A stretch of 64,000 nucleotides of DNA from Rhodothermales bacterium. GTDB lineage: Bacteria > Bacteroidota > Rhodothermia > Rhodothermales > UBA10348. The DNA lies in NCBI GenBank assembly GCA_024711125.1, contig JANJTM010000062.1, positions 1 to 64,000 of the forward strand. Direction: 5' to 3'. Positions 53,179 through 61,841 of the stretch are shown here, piece after piece. Position numbers and translations under genes: made by a program. Position 1 is the stretch's first letter. Each line of letters begins with the position of its first letter. Below the pieces are notes generated by a model. That model saw nothing but the letters and a program-made list of their open reading frames with translations, had not been told where the DNA came from and ran no database searches.

Positions 53179-54582
53179 TCATTGCCGGGCGGCGTAAGCC
53201 TCGACCAGGCCCGCAAGGTCCCGACGGACCCCGTCCAGGCCGCTTCCGGCATACTTGCCCACGATACGACCGTCCGGATCGATGAGGACGCGCGTCGGCA
53301 GAACATTCACATTGTAGGCTTTCGCGGCCGCGCTCTCGCTTCCGGCCGGATCGATCGCCAGGGTACCGCTCATCGGGTAGACTTCCAGCAGGGCCTGCGT
53401 ATACGCGGTGTCCGGCTCGAGCGAGATCGAAAGCGCCACGAGCGGGAAACGATCCCCGAGGCCCACGATGGCCTCCCGTTCCTGGGCCTCGTCGAGGAAC
53501 TCCTGCGACGGGGCGAAGAACTCGAGCAGCAGGACGTTGCCCCGGAACCGGTCGAGGTTCACCGCGCGCCCCTCGACGTCCACGAGTCCGATCGCGGGGG
53601 CCGCCATGCCGGGCTGCAGGTTCTCGAGTTCGTAGAGCGCCTTGCCGGCCCATTCCGCCCACTGGCCTTCTTCCTTCGACAGTTCGCGGGCCACGGCCAT
53701 CGCCTGGTCCCGCGCCGAGCTGTCCATGTGCGCGATGACCAGTTCGCTGCGAACGCCGGCGCGGTCTTCCTCGTCCACCAGGCCGGCGTACCGCTCGACG
53801 AGCGCGAGCGCGGCCTCCTGACCCGAAATCCGGGCCGTCGAGCGCCGTGCCGCGCGCACCAGGTCCACGATCGCCGGGTGGTCGGGCTGGAGCTCGCCGA
53901 ACCGCGCAAGCGCGAGCGAATCGTTCCAGCTCTCGAGAAGTCCGATCGATTCGGCTTCGCCCATGATCGCGCCCATGGTGTTCGGATAGGTATCGCGCAG
54001 CGTCCAGAGCAGGTTCGCCGTCTGCGCCACCGATTGCGCCATGGTCTCGGGCGAGTAGGTCCCGTTGCCCATCAACTCCATTACCGATCGCTGGAACGAC
54101 GCCTTGGCATTCCGCAGGGCCGCCCAGGCGCCGTTCTCGTAGGAGACGATGCGCAGCGCGCGACCCTCCAGCGGAAACGTTCCGCGAACGGTCACCGAGT
54201 CGCCGTCGGCAACGACCAGTTCCTCGATCGCCAGGGGCTCTGCGCCGCGATGCACGACGAGGGGGTAGATGCCGCGCTCGGGAGCCGTCAGCGCGAAAGC
54301 GAAGGTCCCTCCGGCCACGGTGACGCCCTGTCCGAGCGTATCGATTCCGGTTTCGGTCTGGTGGAGCACGAGGACCTCGAAGCCCGACCCGTCATCCTCC
54401 GGATCGATGTCGGGGCTCAGCGCGAGGGTGCCGGACACGTGCGCGGTGACGGCCTTGTCCTCGTCCGAACGGCCGCACCCGGCCTGCAGGACGACGGCGA
54501 CGGCGAACAGCGCCGCGATCGCGATGCCGGGGCGAAGGGTTCTGGGAGCGTGGGCCATGGAAATCGGTCGTATGGTGTTCAT
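53179..54582 (-). CDS. Lipoprotein with TlpA/AhpC-type thioredoxin fold but no catalytic cysteines
   Basis: A 467-aa lipoprotein precursor (Cys36 in VLQAGC is the only cysteine in the protein). Residues 45-140 resemble the DUF4369-type beta domain found in Bacteroidota TlpA proteins. The C-terminal thioredoxin fold (about 325-467) keeps GNVLLLEFFAP, the cis-proline region YNVNVLPTRVLIDPDGRIV, and overall length, but where a WCxxC active site would be it reads FFAPSQEFLDEAQ. Redox activity is therefore excluded. The start overlaps the gatB stop by four bases (ATGA). It may be a binding or structural protein of the periplasm. Confidence 0.8.
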   Translation of the reverse strand: MNTIRPISMAHAPRTLRPGIAIAALFAVAVVLQAGCGRSDEDKAVTAHVSGTLALSPDIDPEDDGSGFEVLVLHQTETGIDTLGQGVTVAGGTFAFALTAPERGIYPLVVHRGAEPLAIEELVVADGDSVTVRGTFPLEGRALRIVSYENGAWAALRNAKASFQRSVMELMGNGTYSPETMAQSVAQTANLLWTLRDTYPNTMGAIMGEAESIGLLESWNDSLALARFGELQPDHPAIVDLVRAARRSTARISGQEAALALVERYAGLVDEEDRAGVRSELVIAHMDSSARDQAMAVARELSKEEGQWAEWAGKALYELENLQPGMAAPAIGLVDVEGRAVNLDRFRGNVLLLEFFAPSQEFLDEAQEREAIVGLGDRFPLVALSISLEPDTAYTQALLEVYPMSGTLAIDPAGSESAAAKAYNVNVLPTRVLIDPDGRIVGKYAGSGLDGVRRDLAGLVEAYAARQ

Positions 54583-56033
54583 TCGGAATGGAGTCGGTCC
54601 TCGACGAGTCGCCGCACGAGCCTGGGGTCGGCGCTTCCCGGGAAGGCTTTCATGACCTGGCCGACCAGGAAGCCGGCAACGCCGGTCTTTCCGGAGCGGT
54701 ACTGGGAAACCTGGGCCGGATGGGCCTCCAGGACGGCATCGACGACGGGCACGAGTGCCGAGGCGTCCGAGACCTGCAGAAGTCCCAGGCGCGCCGCGAT
54801 GTCGGCGGGAGCGTCGCCGACGTCGAGCATCGCATCGAAGAGCGCGACGGCGGCCGTCGACGACACGGCGTCGTCCAGCCGAAGGCGCACGAGGCCCGCG
54901 AGGCGCTCGGGGTCGACGGGGAACGCCGCGAAGGAGCCCCCGAACTCGCCGACCCGGCGCAATCCCTGCGTCATGACCACGTTCGAAAGGGCCTTGGCCG
55001 GTGCCGCGAGCGGCGGCTCGAAAAAGGACAACGCCCTTTCGAAATACTCCGCGGTCTCCCTCTCTTCGGTAAGCAGGTCGGCGTCGTACGGGGGAAGACC
55101 CAGGTCCGACACGTAGCGTTCCCTTCGCGAGGCCGCCGATTCGGGCATCGAAGCCCGGATCGCTTCGAGCCGGTCCGGGCGGATGCGCACGGGCGGCAGG
55201 TCGGGGTCCGGGAAATAGCGGTAGTCGTGCGCTTCCTCCTTCGAGCGCATGGGGCGGGTCACACCCGCGGCATCATCCCACAGTCGGGTCTCCTGCACGA
55301 CGCGTTCCCCGCGATCGAGCAGGTCGCGCTGCCTGGCGACCTCGTACTCGACGGCGCGCTCGACGTGGCGGAACGAATTCAGGTTCTTGATCTCGGTCTT
55401 CGTGCCCAGCCGTCCGCTGCCCGCGGGCCGTATCGAGACGTTGGCGTCGCAGCGCAGCGAGCCCTCCTCCATGTTTCCGTCCGAGATCCCGAGATACCGC
55501 ACGATCTGCCGGATCGTCCGGAGGAACGCCGCGGCCTCGGCCGGTGACGCCAGGTCGGGCTCGGTAACGATCTCGACCAACGGAACCCCGCACCGGTTGT
55601 AGTCGAGCAGCGTCGCCGAAGGGTCCGCGTCGTGGATCGACCGCCCCGCGTCCTCCTCGAGGTGGATGCGGGTTAGACGGATCCTCCGAACGGCGTCCCC
55701 CAACCGCACGTCCACCCACCCGCCCTCGCAGATCGGGCGGTCGTACTGGGAAATCTGGTACCCCTTCGGAAGATCCGGGTAGAAATAGTGCTTCCGCGCC
55801 ATCACGGATTCGGGCGCGACCCGGCAGTGGGTGGCAAGACCGATGGCCGCGGCGAATTCGACCGCCCTGCCGTTGAGCACGGGCAACGTGCCGGGATGGC
55901 CCAGGCTCACGGGGTCCACGTGTTCGTTCGGCTCGGCCGTGAACGCGGCCGAGTCCGGACTGAACGCCTTCGACGCCGTCGCGAGCTGGCAATGGACTTC
56001 GAGTCCGATGACGGTCTCGTACCGTTCGGGCAT
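54579..56033 (-). CDS. gatB: Aspartyl/glutamyl-tRNA amidotransferase subunit B
   Basis: GatB (484 aa) is the kinase-like subunit of GatCAB that converts misacylated Glu-tRNA(Gln) or Asp-tRNA(Asn) to the amide form. Landmarks are YETVIGLEVHCQLATASKAF at the N-terminus, GHPGTLPVLN, RKHYFYPDLPKGYQISQYD, LLDYNRCGVPLVEIVTEPD and the C-terminal YqeY-like tail SGKTGVAGFLVGQVMKAFPG. Length is standard. gatA and gatC are not adjacent. It lies 7 bases after the E1 fusion gene. Confidence 0.97.
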   Translation of the reverse strand: MPERYETVIGLEVHCQLATASKAFSPDSAAFTAEPNEHVDPVSLGHPGTLPVLNGRAVEFAAAIGLATHCRVAPESVMARKHYFYPDLPKGYQISQYDRPICEGGWVDVRLGDAVRRIRLTRIHLEEDAGRSIHDADPSATLLDYNRCGVPLVEIVTEPDLASPAEAAAFLRTIRQIVRYLGISDGNMEEGSLRCDANVSIRPAGSGRLGTKTEIKNLNSFRHVERAVEYEVARQRDLLDRGERVVQETRLWDDAAGVTRPMRSKEEAHDYRYFPDPDLPPVRIRPDRLEAIRASMPESAASRRERYVSDLGLPPYDADLLTEERETAEYFERALSFFEPPLAAPAKALSNVVMTQGLRRVGEFGGSFAAFPVDPERLAGLVRLRLDDAVSSTAAVALFDAMLDVGDAPADIAARLGLLQVSDASALVPVVDAVLEAHPAQVSQYRSGKTGVAGFLVGQVMKAFPGSADPRLVRRLVEDRLHSE

Positions 56034-56040
56034 GACCGTC

Positions 56041-58122
56041 TCAGTAGGAGAGCAGGCGGTCGAGCGCCCGGGTGAGGCGGGTCCGGGCCGAGTGCACGGT
56101 TTCCTCGAGGTGACGGGCGAACGGAATGGGCAGATCCAGCCCGCCCACCCGCACCGGGGGCGCGTCGAGGAATTCGAACGCCTCCTCGGCCACCTGGGAC
56201 GCGATCTCTCCGCCGAAACCGCCGGTTCGCGCCGCCTCGTGCACGACCAGCAGGCGGCCGGTCTTCCGCACCGAGGCGAGGACCGTCTCGCGGTCCCACG
56301 GCACGAGCGTGCGCAGGTCGACCACCTCGATCGAGACGCCGCGCGCGGCGTGGGACTCGGCCTCTTCCAGCGCCCAGTGCACGCCCAGGCCCCAGCTGAC
56401 GATCGTGCAGTCCTCCCCGCTCCGGGCCACGCGCGCGACCGAGAGCGGAATGCGAACCGGGGCATCCGGTACCTCCCCCTTCACCCGGCGGTACAGTGCC
56501 TTGTGCTCGAAGAACAGGACCGGATTCGGATCGTCGATCGACGAGAGCAGCAGGCCCTTCGCGTCCTCGGGGGTCGAGGGAACGACCACCTTGAGTCCCG
56601 CCACGTGGCAGAACCATCCCTCCATCGACTGCGAGTGGAACGGCCCGGCCCCGATGTGTCCCCCGAACGGAGCCCGGATCACGATCGGAAGCGCCGCGCC
56701 CCAGCGGTAATGCGTGGTGGCGAGGTTGTTGACGATCTGGTTGAAGCCGCACGAGATGAAATCGGCATACTGCATCTCGACGATCGGCCGCCGCCCGGCG
56801 AGAGCCAGCCCCATCGCCGCGCCGACGATGCCGCTCTCCATGATCGGCGTATTGCGCACGCGGTCACTGCCGAACCGGTCGACGAAACCGGCCGTCACCT
56901 TGAAGACGCCCCCGTAGCCGGCGATGTCCTGGCCCATGATCAGCGTTCGGTCGTCCGAGTCGAGGGCATGCTCGAGCGCGTCGGTGACGGCGTCGATGAA
57001 GCGCTTCTCGCTGCGGCGTCCGTCGTCGGGCACCACCACCGGCTTTGCCTCGCGAAAGAGGTCGCCCAGCTCGACGTCAACGTCCCCTTCCACCTCCGGC
57101 TGGCCGATCGCCCATTCGGCGACCTCCTCGACGCGCACCTTGATCTCCCGCCGGATGATGTCCCGTACGGCAGGGTCGAGGCGCCCTTCCATCGCTTCCT
57201 CGAACCGGAGCACGGGATCCCTGCGCGCCCAGGCCTCGAGTTGCTCCTTCGGGACGTACTTCGTCCCGGAAGCCTCCTCGTGGCCCCGCATGCGGAAGGT
57301 TTTCATCTCCAGCAGCACCGGTCCGTTGCCGTCGCGGGCGAAATCGGCGGCCTTGCGCACCTGGTCGATGACTTCCTCGAGATCGTTGCCGTCCACGATG
57401 CGCGACGCCATGCCGTACCCGGCCGCCGCGTCGGCGATGTGCTCGACCGGAATGGCCTCGTGCGTGGGAGTGGAAAGGCCCCACCCGTTGTTCTCGACGA
57501 CGAACAGGACCGGCAGCTTCCAGATCGCCGCCAGGCTCAGGGCCTCGTGAAAGTCCCCTTCCCGTGTCGCGCCTTCGCCGCAGAAAGCCAACGCCACGCG
57601 GCGGGAGCCGTCGAGCCGGTACGACAGGCCGAAACCGCAGGCGACCGGGAGCATGGCCGCGAGCTGCGAAATCATGCCGATGATGCCGTGTTCAGGCAGC
57701 CCGAAGTGGAACGTGCGGTCGCGGCCGCGCGTGAAGCCGCCCTGTCGGCCCATCAACTGGCAGAACAGGGGCTCCAGCGGAACACCGCGCTCGGTCCAGA
57801 CCCCGAGGTTGCGGTGCATCGGCAGGATGACGTCATCCGGCTCGAGCGCTCGGGCGCACCCCACTGCGATCGCCTCCTGCCCATACCCGCTGAACCACTT
57901 GGAGAGGCGGCCCTGCCGGATCAGCCGAAGCATCTTCTCCTCGATGAGCCTCGGAAGGAGCAGCGCGTGGTAGAGCGAAGCCGGATCGTCGGTGGTCAGG
58001 CGGCCGGTCATGGCGGGTGCCGCGGGCTTCGCGGCCGACGCCCGCTTTCCGTTCGTGCCCTTTCGGCGCTCGGGAGCGGTCTGCGCCGCGCCGGAGGGCG
58101 CGACCTGGGTCTTCTTCGGCAT
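56041..58122 (-). CDS. 2-Oxoacid dehydrogenase E1 component, alpha and beta subunits fused
   Basis: A 693-aa fusion. Residues 45-345 are the E1 alpha subunit with the thiamine diphosphate motif GEGATREGDFHEALS ending in VVENNGWGLSTP; residues 365-693 are the E1 beta subunit with LIMGQDIAGYGGVFKVT, YADFISCGFNQIVNN, and VVHEAARTGGFGGEIASQV. The enzyme decarboxylates a branched-chain or related 2-oxoacid and passes the acyl group to a lipoyl E2. Alpha/beta fusions of this type are common in Bacteroidota. A Lys/Ala-rich leader of 40 residues precedes the fold. E2 and E3 are not adjacent. Pyruvate versus branched-chain substrates cannot be told apart. It is the second gene of the sugar-transferase operon, 17 bases after the first. 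Confidence 0.9.
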   Translation of the reverse strand: MPKKTQVAPSGAAQTAPERRKGTNGKRASAAKPAAPAMTGRLTTDDPASLYHALLLPRLIEEKMLRLIRQGRLSKWFSGYGQEAIAVGCARALEPDDVILPMHRNLGVWTERGVPLEPLFCQLMGRQGGFTRGRDRTFHFGLPEHGIIGMISQLAAMLPVACGFGLSYRLDGSRRVALAFCGEGATREGDFHEALSLAAIWKLPVLFVVENNGWGLSTPTHEAIPVEHIADAAAGYGMASRIVDGNDLEEVIDQVRKAADFARDGNGPVLLEMKTFRMRGHEEASGTKYVPKEQLEAWARRDPVLRFEEAMEGRLDPAVRDIIRREIKVRVEEVAEWAIGQPEVEGDVDVELGDLFREAKPVVVPDDGRRSEKRFIDAVTDALEHALDSDDRTLIMGQDIAGYGGVFKVTAGFVDRFGSDRVRNTPIMESGIVGAAMGLALAGRRPIVEMQYADFISCGFNQIVNNLATTHYRWGAALPIVIRAPFGGHIGAGPFHSQSMEGWFCHVAGLKVVVPSTPEDAKGLLLSSIDDPNPVLFFEHKALYRRVKGEVPDAPVRIPLSVARVARSGEDCTIVSWGLGVHWALEEAESHAARGVSIEVVDLRTLVPWDRETVLASVRKTGRLLVVHEAARTGGFGGEIASQVAEEAFEFLDAPPVRVGGLDLPIPFARHLEETVHSARTRLTRALDRLLSY

Positions 58123-58139
58123 GGATGGGTCCGGGCGGA

Positions 58140-59531
58140 TCAGTGTCCCTTCGCCCGCAAGGCGGTCGTGAGCGTGCGCAGGAGGATCTGGAAATCGCGA
58201 CGCAGGCTCATGTTCTCGATATAGAAGAGGTCGTACTTCACTTTCTGCCGGACATCCTCGAGGCTCTGGTCGTATTTCCACTTCACCTGCGCCCAGCCGG
58301 TAATGCCCGGTTTGACGCGGTGCCTGCGGCCGTAGAGAGGGATCTCGCGCGAGAGCCGCTCCACGAAGAAGGGGCGCTCGGGCCGCGGTCCGACGAGACT
58401 CATGTCGCCCTTGAACACGTTCCAGAACTGCGGGATCTCGTCCAGGCGAGTTTTTCTCAACCACCGGCCGATCGGCGTGTACCGTGGATCGTCCGGTTCT
58501 GCCCAGACCGGACCGGTGTGCGCCTCCGCGTCGTCCCGCATGGTGCGGAATTTCAACATCATGAAGGGCTTGCCGTGTCTTCCGACCCGCTGCTGCCGGT
58601 AGATGGCCGGGCCCGGCGACGTGGCGCGCACGAGCAGTCCGACCACGATCCACAACGGAAGTCCGACGACGAGCACGGCGCTCGAGACGAGGAGATCGAC
58701 GAGGCGCTTCGTCGTCTGCTCCCACGCCGGCATGGGCTCGGGCATGACCTCGATGAGCGGAAGGCCGTACAGGTGCTCGGTACGGGCCATTCCGCCCACG
58801 ATCGAGTAGAAATCGGGCACGAGCTTGAGGGACACCGCCTTGCCGTCGCACTGCCGGAGCACGTCCACGAGCGCCTCGCGGTCGTCCGGTCCGAGGGCGA
58901 TCAGCACGTCCTGTACGCGCAGTTCGTCGATCAGGCGGGGCAGGTCTCCGATGGCGGCGGTCTGCCGAGGGTCGGCACCCGGCTCCTCTCGCCCCAACCG
59001 CACCGCACCGACGATCTGGAGACCGGCCTCCGGGTACCGCGCCACGTCTTCGTACAGCGAGTCGAGCCGGGTATCCCAGCCTACGACCAGGGCCCGGTGC
59101 AGCCCCTTTCCGCGCAGGATCAGGGCCTTCTGCACGGATCGCACCGCCACCCGGCCCGTTGCCAGCAGCGAAAGGACCGCCACCCAGTAGAAGAGCAGGT
59201 TCCGCCGCGCCGAGTAGGCGTCGAGGTTGTCGATGAACAGGAGGAAGAACAGGACCAGGATGCCGATCGTCACGACCTTGGCCAGCGATACCATCTCGTC
59301 GAATCGGCTGGCGGCGTACCGCTCGCGGTACATGCCGAAGAAGAGCAGCGCCAACAGCCAGAAAAACGTCAACGAGAACACGACGGCGCCCAACGCGACC
59401 GGCGACGGGGAAAACAGCGGGTCCGCCAGCCATCCCCACCGGAAACGCGCCTCGTGCCACAGCACGTTCGCCCCCGCAAGGGCGAGCGCGTCCACGAGCA
59501 GGAGGACGAGGAGTTCGGTTCGGCGCGACAC
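58140..59531 (-). CDS. Polyprenyl-phosphate sugar-1-phosphate transferase (exopolysaccharide initiation)
   Basis: A 463-aa enzyme of the WbaP/WcaJ type that moves a sugar phosphate from UDP-sugar to undecaprenyl phosphate, the first step of capsule or exopolysaccharide building. Four N-terminal helices (within residues 8-131) and a Rossmann-like middle part (145-250, ALVVGWDTRLDSLYEDV) precede a membrane-dipping helix at 280-306 and the catalytic domain: MMLKFRTMRDDAEAHTG, LRKTRLDEIPQFWNVFKGDM, SLVGPRPERPFFV and KPGITGWAQV. It heads a five-gene minus-strand operon. A -7 candidate TATTTTCG is at 59573-59566. Confidence 0.95.
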   Translation of the reverse strand: MSRRTELLVLLLVDALALAGANVLWHEARFRWGWLADPLFSPSPVALGAVVFSLTFFWLLALLFFGMYRERYAASRFDEMVSLAKVVTIGILVLFFLLFIDNLDAYSARRNLLFYWVAVLSLLATGRVAVRSVQKALILRGKGLHRALVVGWDTRLDSLYEDVARYPEAGLQIVGAVRLGREEPGADPRQTAAIGDLPRLIDELRVQDVLIALGPDDREALVDVLRQCDGKAVSLKLVPDFYSIVGGMARTEHLYGLPLIEVMPEPMPAWEQTTKRLVDLLVSSAVLVVGLPLWIVVGLLVRATSPGPAIYRQQRVGRHGKPFMMLKFRTMRDDAEAHTGPVWAEPDDPRYTPIGRWLRKTRLDEIPQFWNVFKGDMSLVGPRPERPFFVERLSREIPLYGRRHRVKPGITGWAQVKWKYDQSLEDVRQKVKYDLFYIENMSLRRDFQILLRTLTTALRAKGH

Positions 59532-59565
59532 GGATCGGCCCGCGAGGGCCCGGATGCTGGCGCGC

Positions 59566-59573
59566 CGAAAATA
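59566..59573 (-). promoter_or_regulatory. Candidate -7 element (TATTTTCG) of the sugar-transferase operon
   Basis: TATTTTCG on the minus strand lies 34 bases before the ATG at 59531. It matches TAnnTTnG and resembles TATTTTCA in front of the inositol genes. Confidence 0.4.
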
Positions 59574-59646
59574 CGGTCGGAGCGGCCAGAACCCGTGCGG
59601 CCGGGCCCGGTTACCTCCCGACGTCGATTCCTGCTTCCCGCCTGCC

Positions 59647-59654
59647 TACCTTTG
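59647..59654 (+). promoter_or_regulatory. Candidate -7 element (TACCTTTG) of the Wzi-like operon
   Basis: TACCTTTG matches TAnnTTTG exactly and lies 27 bases before the ATG at 59682, in the divergent region with the sugar transferase. No -33 match is seen at 19-21 bases upstream. Confidence 0.5.
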
Positions 59655-59681
59655 CGATCGTCGACGCTCCTCCGACCGAGC

Positions 59682-61250
59682 ATGCCCCCAAGACCGCCGA
59701 CACGCCGTTACCTTCACCTCGTCCTGCTCACGCTCGCGGCCCTCGCGCCGGCCGCGCGCGGCCAGGCGCCGGCCGATGCCCGCCTGCTCGCCACGGACGA
59801 CCCCGCGTACGTATGGATCGCGCGCCTGCAGGACCGCGGCCTGCTGCCGGGCCTGACGCCGGGCGCGCTGCCCTACACCGTGGGCGAGATCCGGACGGCG
59901 CTCGCGGCTGCCCCTGCCCGCGACCCCGTGGAGGCCCGATGGATGCGCCTCGTCTCCGGGAGACTCGGGCCGCCGGTGGAAGGGTACGCGGTCCACGGCG
60001 CGATCGAACCGGGCCTGAGGGCGACCACCCACCGCCGGCTCGACCCCGTGCGCGAACTCGGAGACCGGGGCCGCGCCTACCCCCGGGTCACGTTGCGCAC
60101 CTCGGCGACGGCCGGACCGTGGGCGCTCGAGGTCGCGGCGCGCGTCGACGCGTGGTACGACCTCGATCCGGACGGAATGGACACGGCGCTCAGGGCGTTC
60201 GCAAGGTCCGAGCAAGCCGCCGTCAGCCGTTCCGGCACCCTGACCGCGTGGGCGTTCGGACGGTATTCCGACCACTGGGGTCTCCCCGGAGAACCCGGAC
60301 TGGTCCTCTCCGACAATGCCCGGTCTCTGGACGGGCTTCGTTTCCGCTTCGGGGGTCGCCGGTTGGCGCTCCGATCCGTCGTGGCCGAACTCGACGCCGT
60401 CACGGGCGACGGGCGGTTCACGGGCACGGCCGGCGACGACTCCGTCGCTTCCGGCCAGGAGCGCCGCTGGCTGGCCGCCCACCGCCTCGACTGGAGTCCC
60501 ACGCCGCGCGTCACGCTCACGCTGTTCGAGTCGGTGCTGTTCTCGGACGTCTCGGCCGGATGGTCGGCGAAGTGGCTCAATCCCCTCCAGCCGGTGCTCC
60601 TCGAACTCGACAACCGGCCGAAGAACGACGAGAACAACGGCATGATCGGCCTGGGAGTCCACGCGCGATCGGCGTCGCTTCGGGTATACGGGCAGGTCCT
60701 GGTAGACGATTTCGACATCATGAACCATGACGAGCGCGCCTCGGTCGCGGCCCATCTCTCGATGGTCCGGGCACGCCTCGGCTCGTCCGTCGACGCGGGC
60801 CTTTCCGCGACCGCCGTGGCTTCCCGCACGTACAACACGTTCCAGCCCGAAGGCCGCTACCTGCACCTCGGACGCGGCCTGGCAACCCAGTTTTCCGACT
60901 ACGTCGAAAGCACGGGCTTCCTCCGCTGGTATGCCGACACCGTGACCGACGGCCTGGTGGTGGAGCCGTACGCGACGCTTCTCTGGCAGGGTGAGCGCGA
61001 CCTGCGTCAGCCGTATCTCGCGGCCGACAACGACTTCGCGACCGTGCTCTCGGGCACGGTGGAGCGCACGGCGCGAATCGCCGTGCGAACCGCCTGGGAG
61101 CCATCGGAACGGTTCCGCCTCGTAATCGACGCGGGCGTCAACCACGTGCGGAACCTCGCCCACGTCCCGTCGGCAACCCGGACGCGGGCTTCGGCGACCG
61201 CGGCGATCCATTTTCGGATCGCGGGCAGCCGTCCGCTCCGGCTCGACTGA
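59682..61250 (+). CDS. Wzi-like capsule-assembly outer-membrane protein
   Basis: A 522-aa protein with a signal peptide (MPPRPPTRRY, then a hydrophobic stretch ending AARGQ). The early part DPAYVWIARLQDRGLLPGLTP is the N-terminal helical element typical of Wzi-family proteins in Bacteroidota; the rest alternates strands (FGRYSDHWGLPGEPGLVLSD, LFESVLFSD, VLVDDFDIMN) and fits an 18-stranded barrel. Wzi proteins help attach or release capsule polysaccharide at the outer membrane, which suits the divergent sugar transferase. The ATG at 59682 follows a -7 element; frames open upstream are antisense to the transferase. The next gene starts 3 bases later. Confidence 0.75.
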   Translation: MPPRPPTRRYLHLVLLTLAALAPAARGQAPADARLLATDDPAYVWIARLQDRGLLPGLTPGALPYTVGEIRTALAAAPARDPVEARWMRLVSGRLGPPVEGYAVHGAIEPGLRATTHRRLDPVRELGDRGRAYPRVTLRTSATAGPWALEVAARVDAWYDLDPDGMDTALRAFARSEQAAVSRSGTLTAWAFGRYSDHWGLPGEPGLVLSDNARSLDGLRFRFGGRRLALRSVVAELDAVTGDGRFTGTAGDDSVASGQERRWLAAHRLDWSPTPRVTLTLFESVLFSDVSAGWSAKWLNPLQPVLLELDNRPKNDENNGMIGLGVHARSASLRVYGQVLVDDFDIMNHDERASVAAHLSMVRARLGSSVDAGLSATAVASRTYNTFQPEGRYLHLGRGLATQFSDYVESTGFLRWYADTVTDGLVVEPYATLLWQGERDLRQPYLAADNDFATVLSGTVERTARIAVRTAWEPSERFRLVIDAGVNHVRNLAHVPSATRTRASATAAIHFRIAGSRPLRLD

Positions 61251-61253
61251 ACG

Positions 61254-61841
61254 ATGCGTTTCGGAACCGCGCGGTTCGCGTTGCTCGCCCTCGTGGCGTC
61301 GATGGCCGTTCCCGGCGTGGCCGCCCAGGATGCGGCGTGGTCGACGCTGCGGATTTCCGTCGCGGGCGCCGAAAGCGTCACGCGCGTCGGCATGCACACG
61401 TGGTGGCGGCCGACGACGGGCGCCGCCCTTCGGGTCGAGGCGCCCTTCGAGGGCGGTTTCCTCGAGGCCGGAGCCCGTTTCATGCCGCTCGGGGCGCGCA
61501 CCGACGCGGTGCCTTCGTACACCGCCCTGCTGGCGTGGGCGGGATGGGGTGGCGCCTGGCGCCCCGTGCGCCCGGTTCGCCTTTCGGCCGCCCTGCGCGC
61601 CGGCATGCTGCGCATGGATTTCGCGGAAGACATCGCCTTCGCCGGCGTGCGCAGCGAAAGCGAACTCACGCTCGGCGGCGCCGCCCGACTCGAGATCGTG
61701 CTGTCGGGCCGTCTCGGCGTATTCGCCGAAGCGGCCGCGGAACGGACCCTGACGGCCATCGAGATCGACCAGGTGCACGCCTCGGCCGGCCTCCTCCTGC
61801 GCGTCGGTGCGCCGCGATGGGTGCGGGAGGTCCTGCGATGA
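61254..61841 (+). CDS. Small outer-membrane barrel protein, unknown
   Basis: A 195-aa protein with a signal peptide (cleavage after GVAAQ, about residue 25). The mature part has short alternating strands (VGMHTWWRP, AALRVEAPF, LEAGARFMPLG, VRLSAALRAGMLRMDF) as in an eight-stranded barrel. I do not recognise a family. It begins 3 bases after the Wzi-like gene and overlaps the start of the next gene by four bases (ATGA), so all three are one operon. A role in the same outer-membrane process is inferred from position only. Confidence 0.65.
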   Translation: MRFGTARFALLALVASMAVPGVAAQDAAWSTLRISVAGAESVTRVGMHTWWRPTTGAALRVEAPFEGGFLEAGARFMPLGARTDAVPSYTALLAWAGWGGAWRPVRPVRLSAALRAGMLRMDFAEDIAFAGVRSESELTLGGAARLEIVLSGRLGVFAEAAAERTLTAIEIDQVHASAGLLLRVGAPRWVREVLR

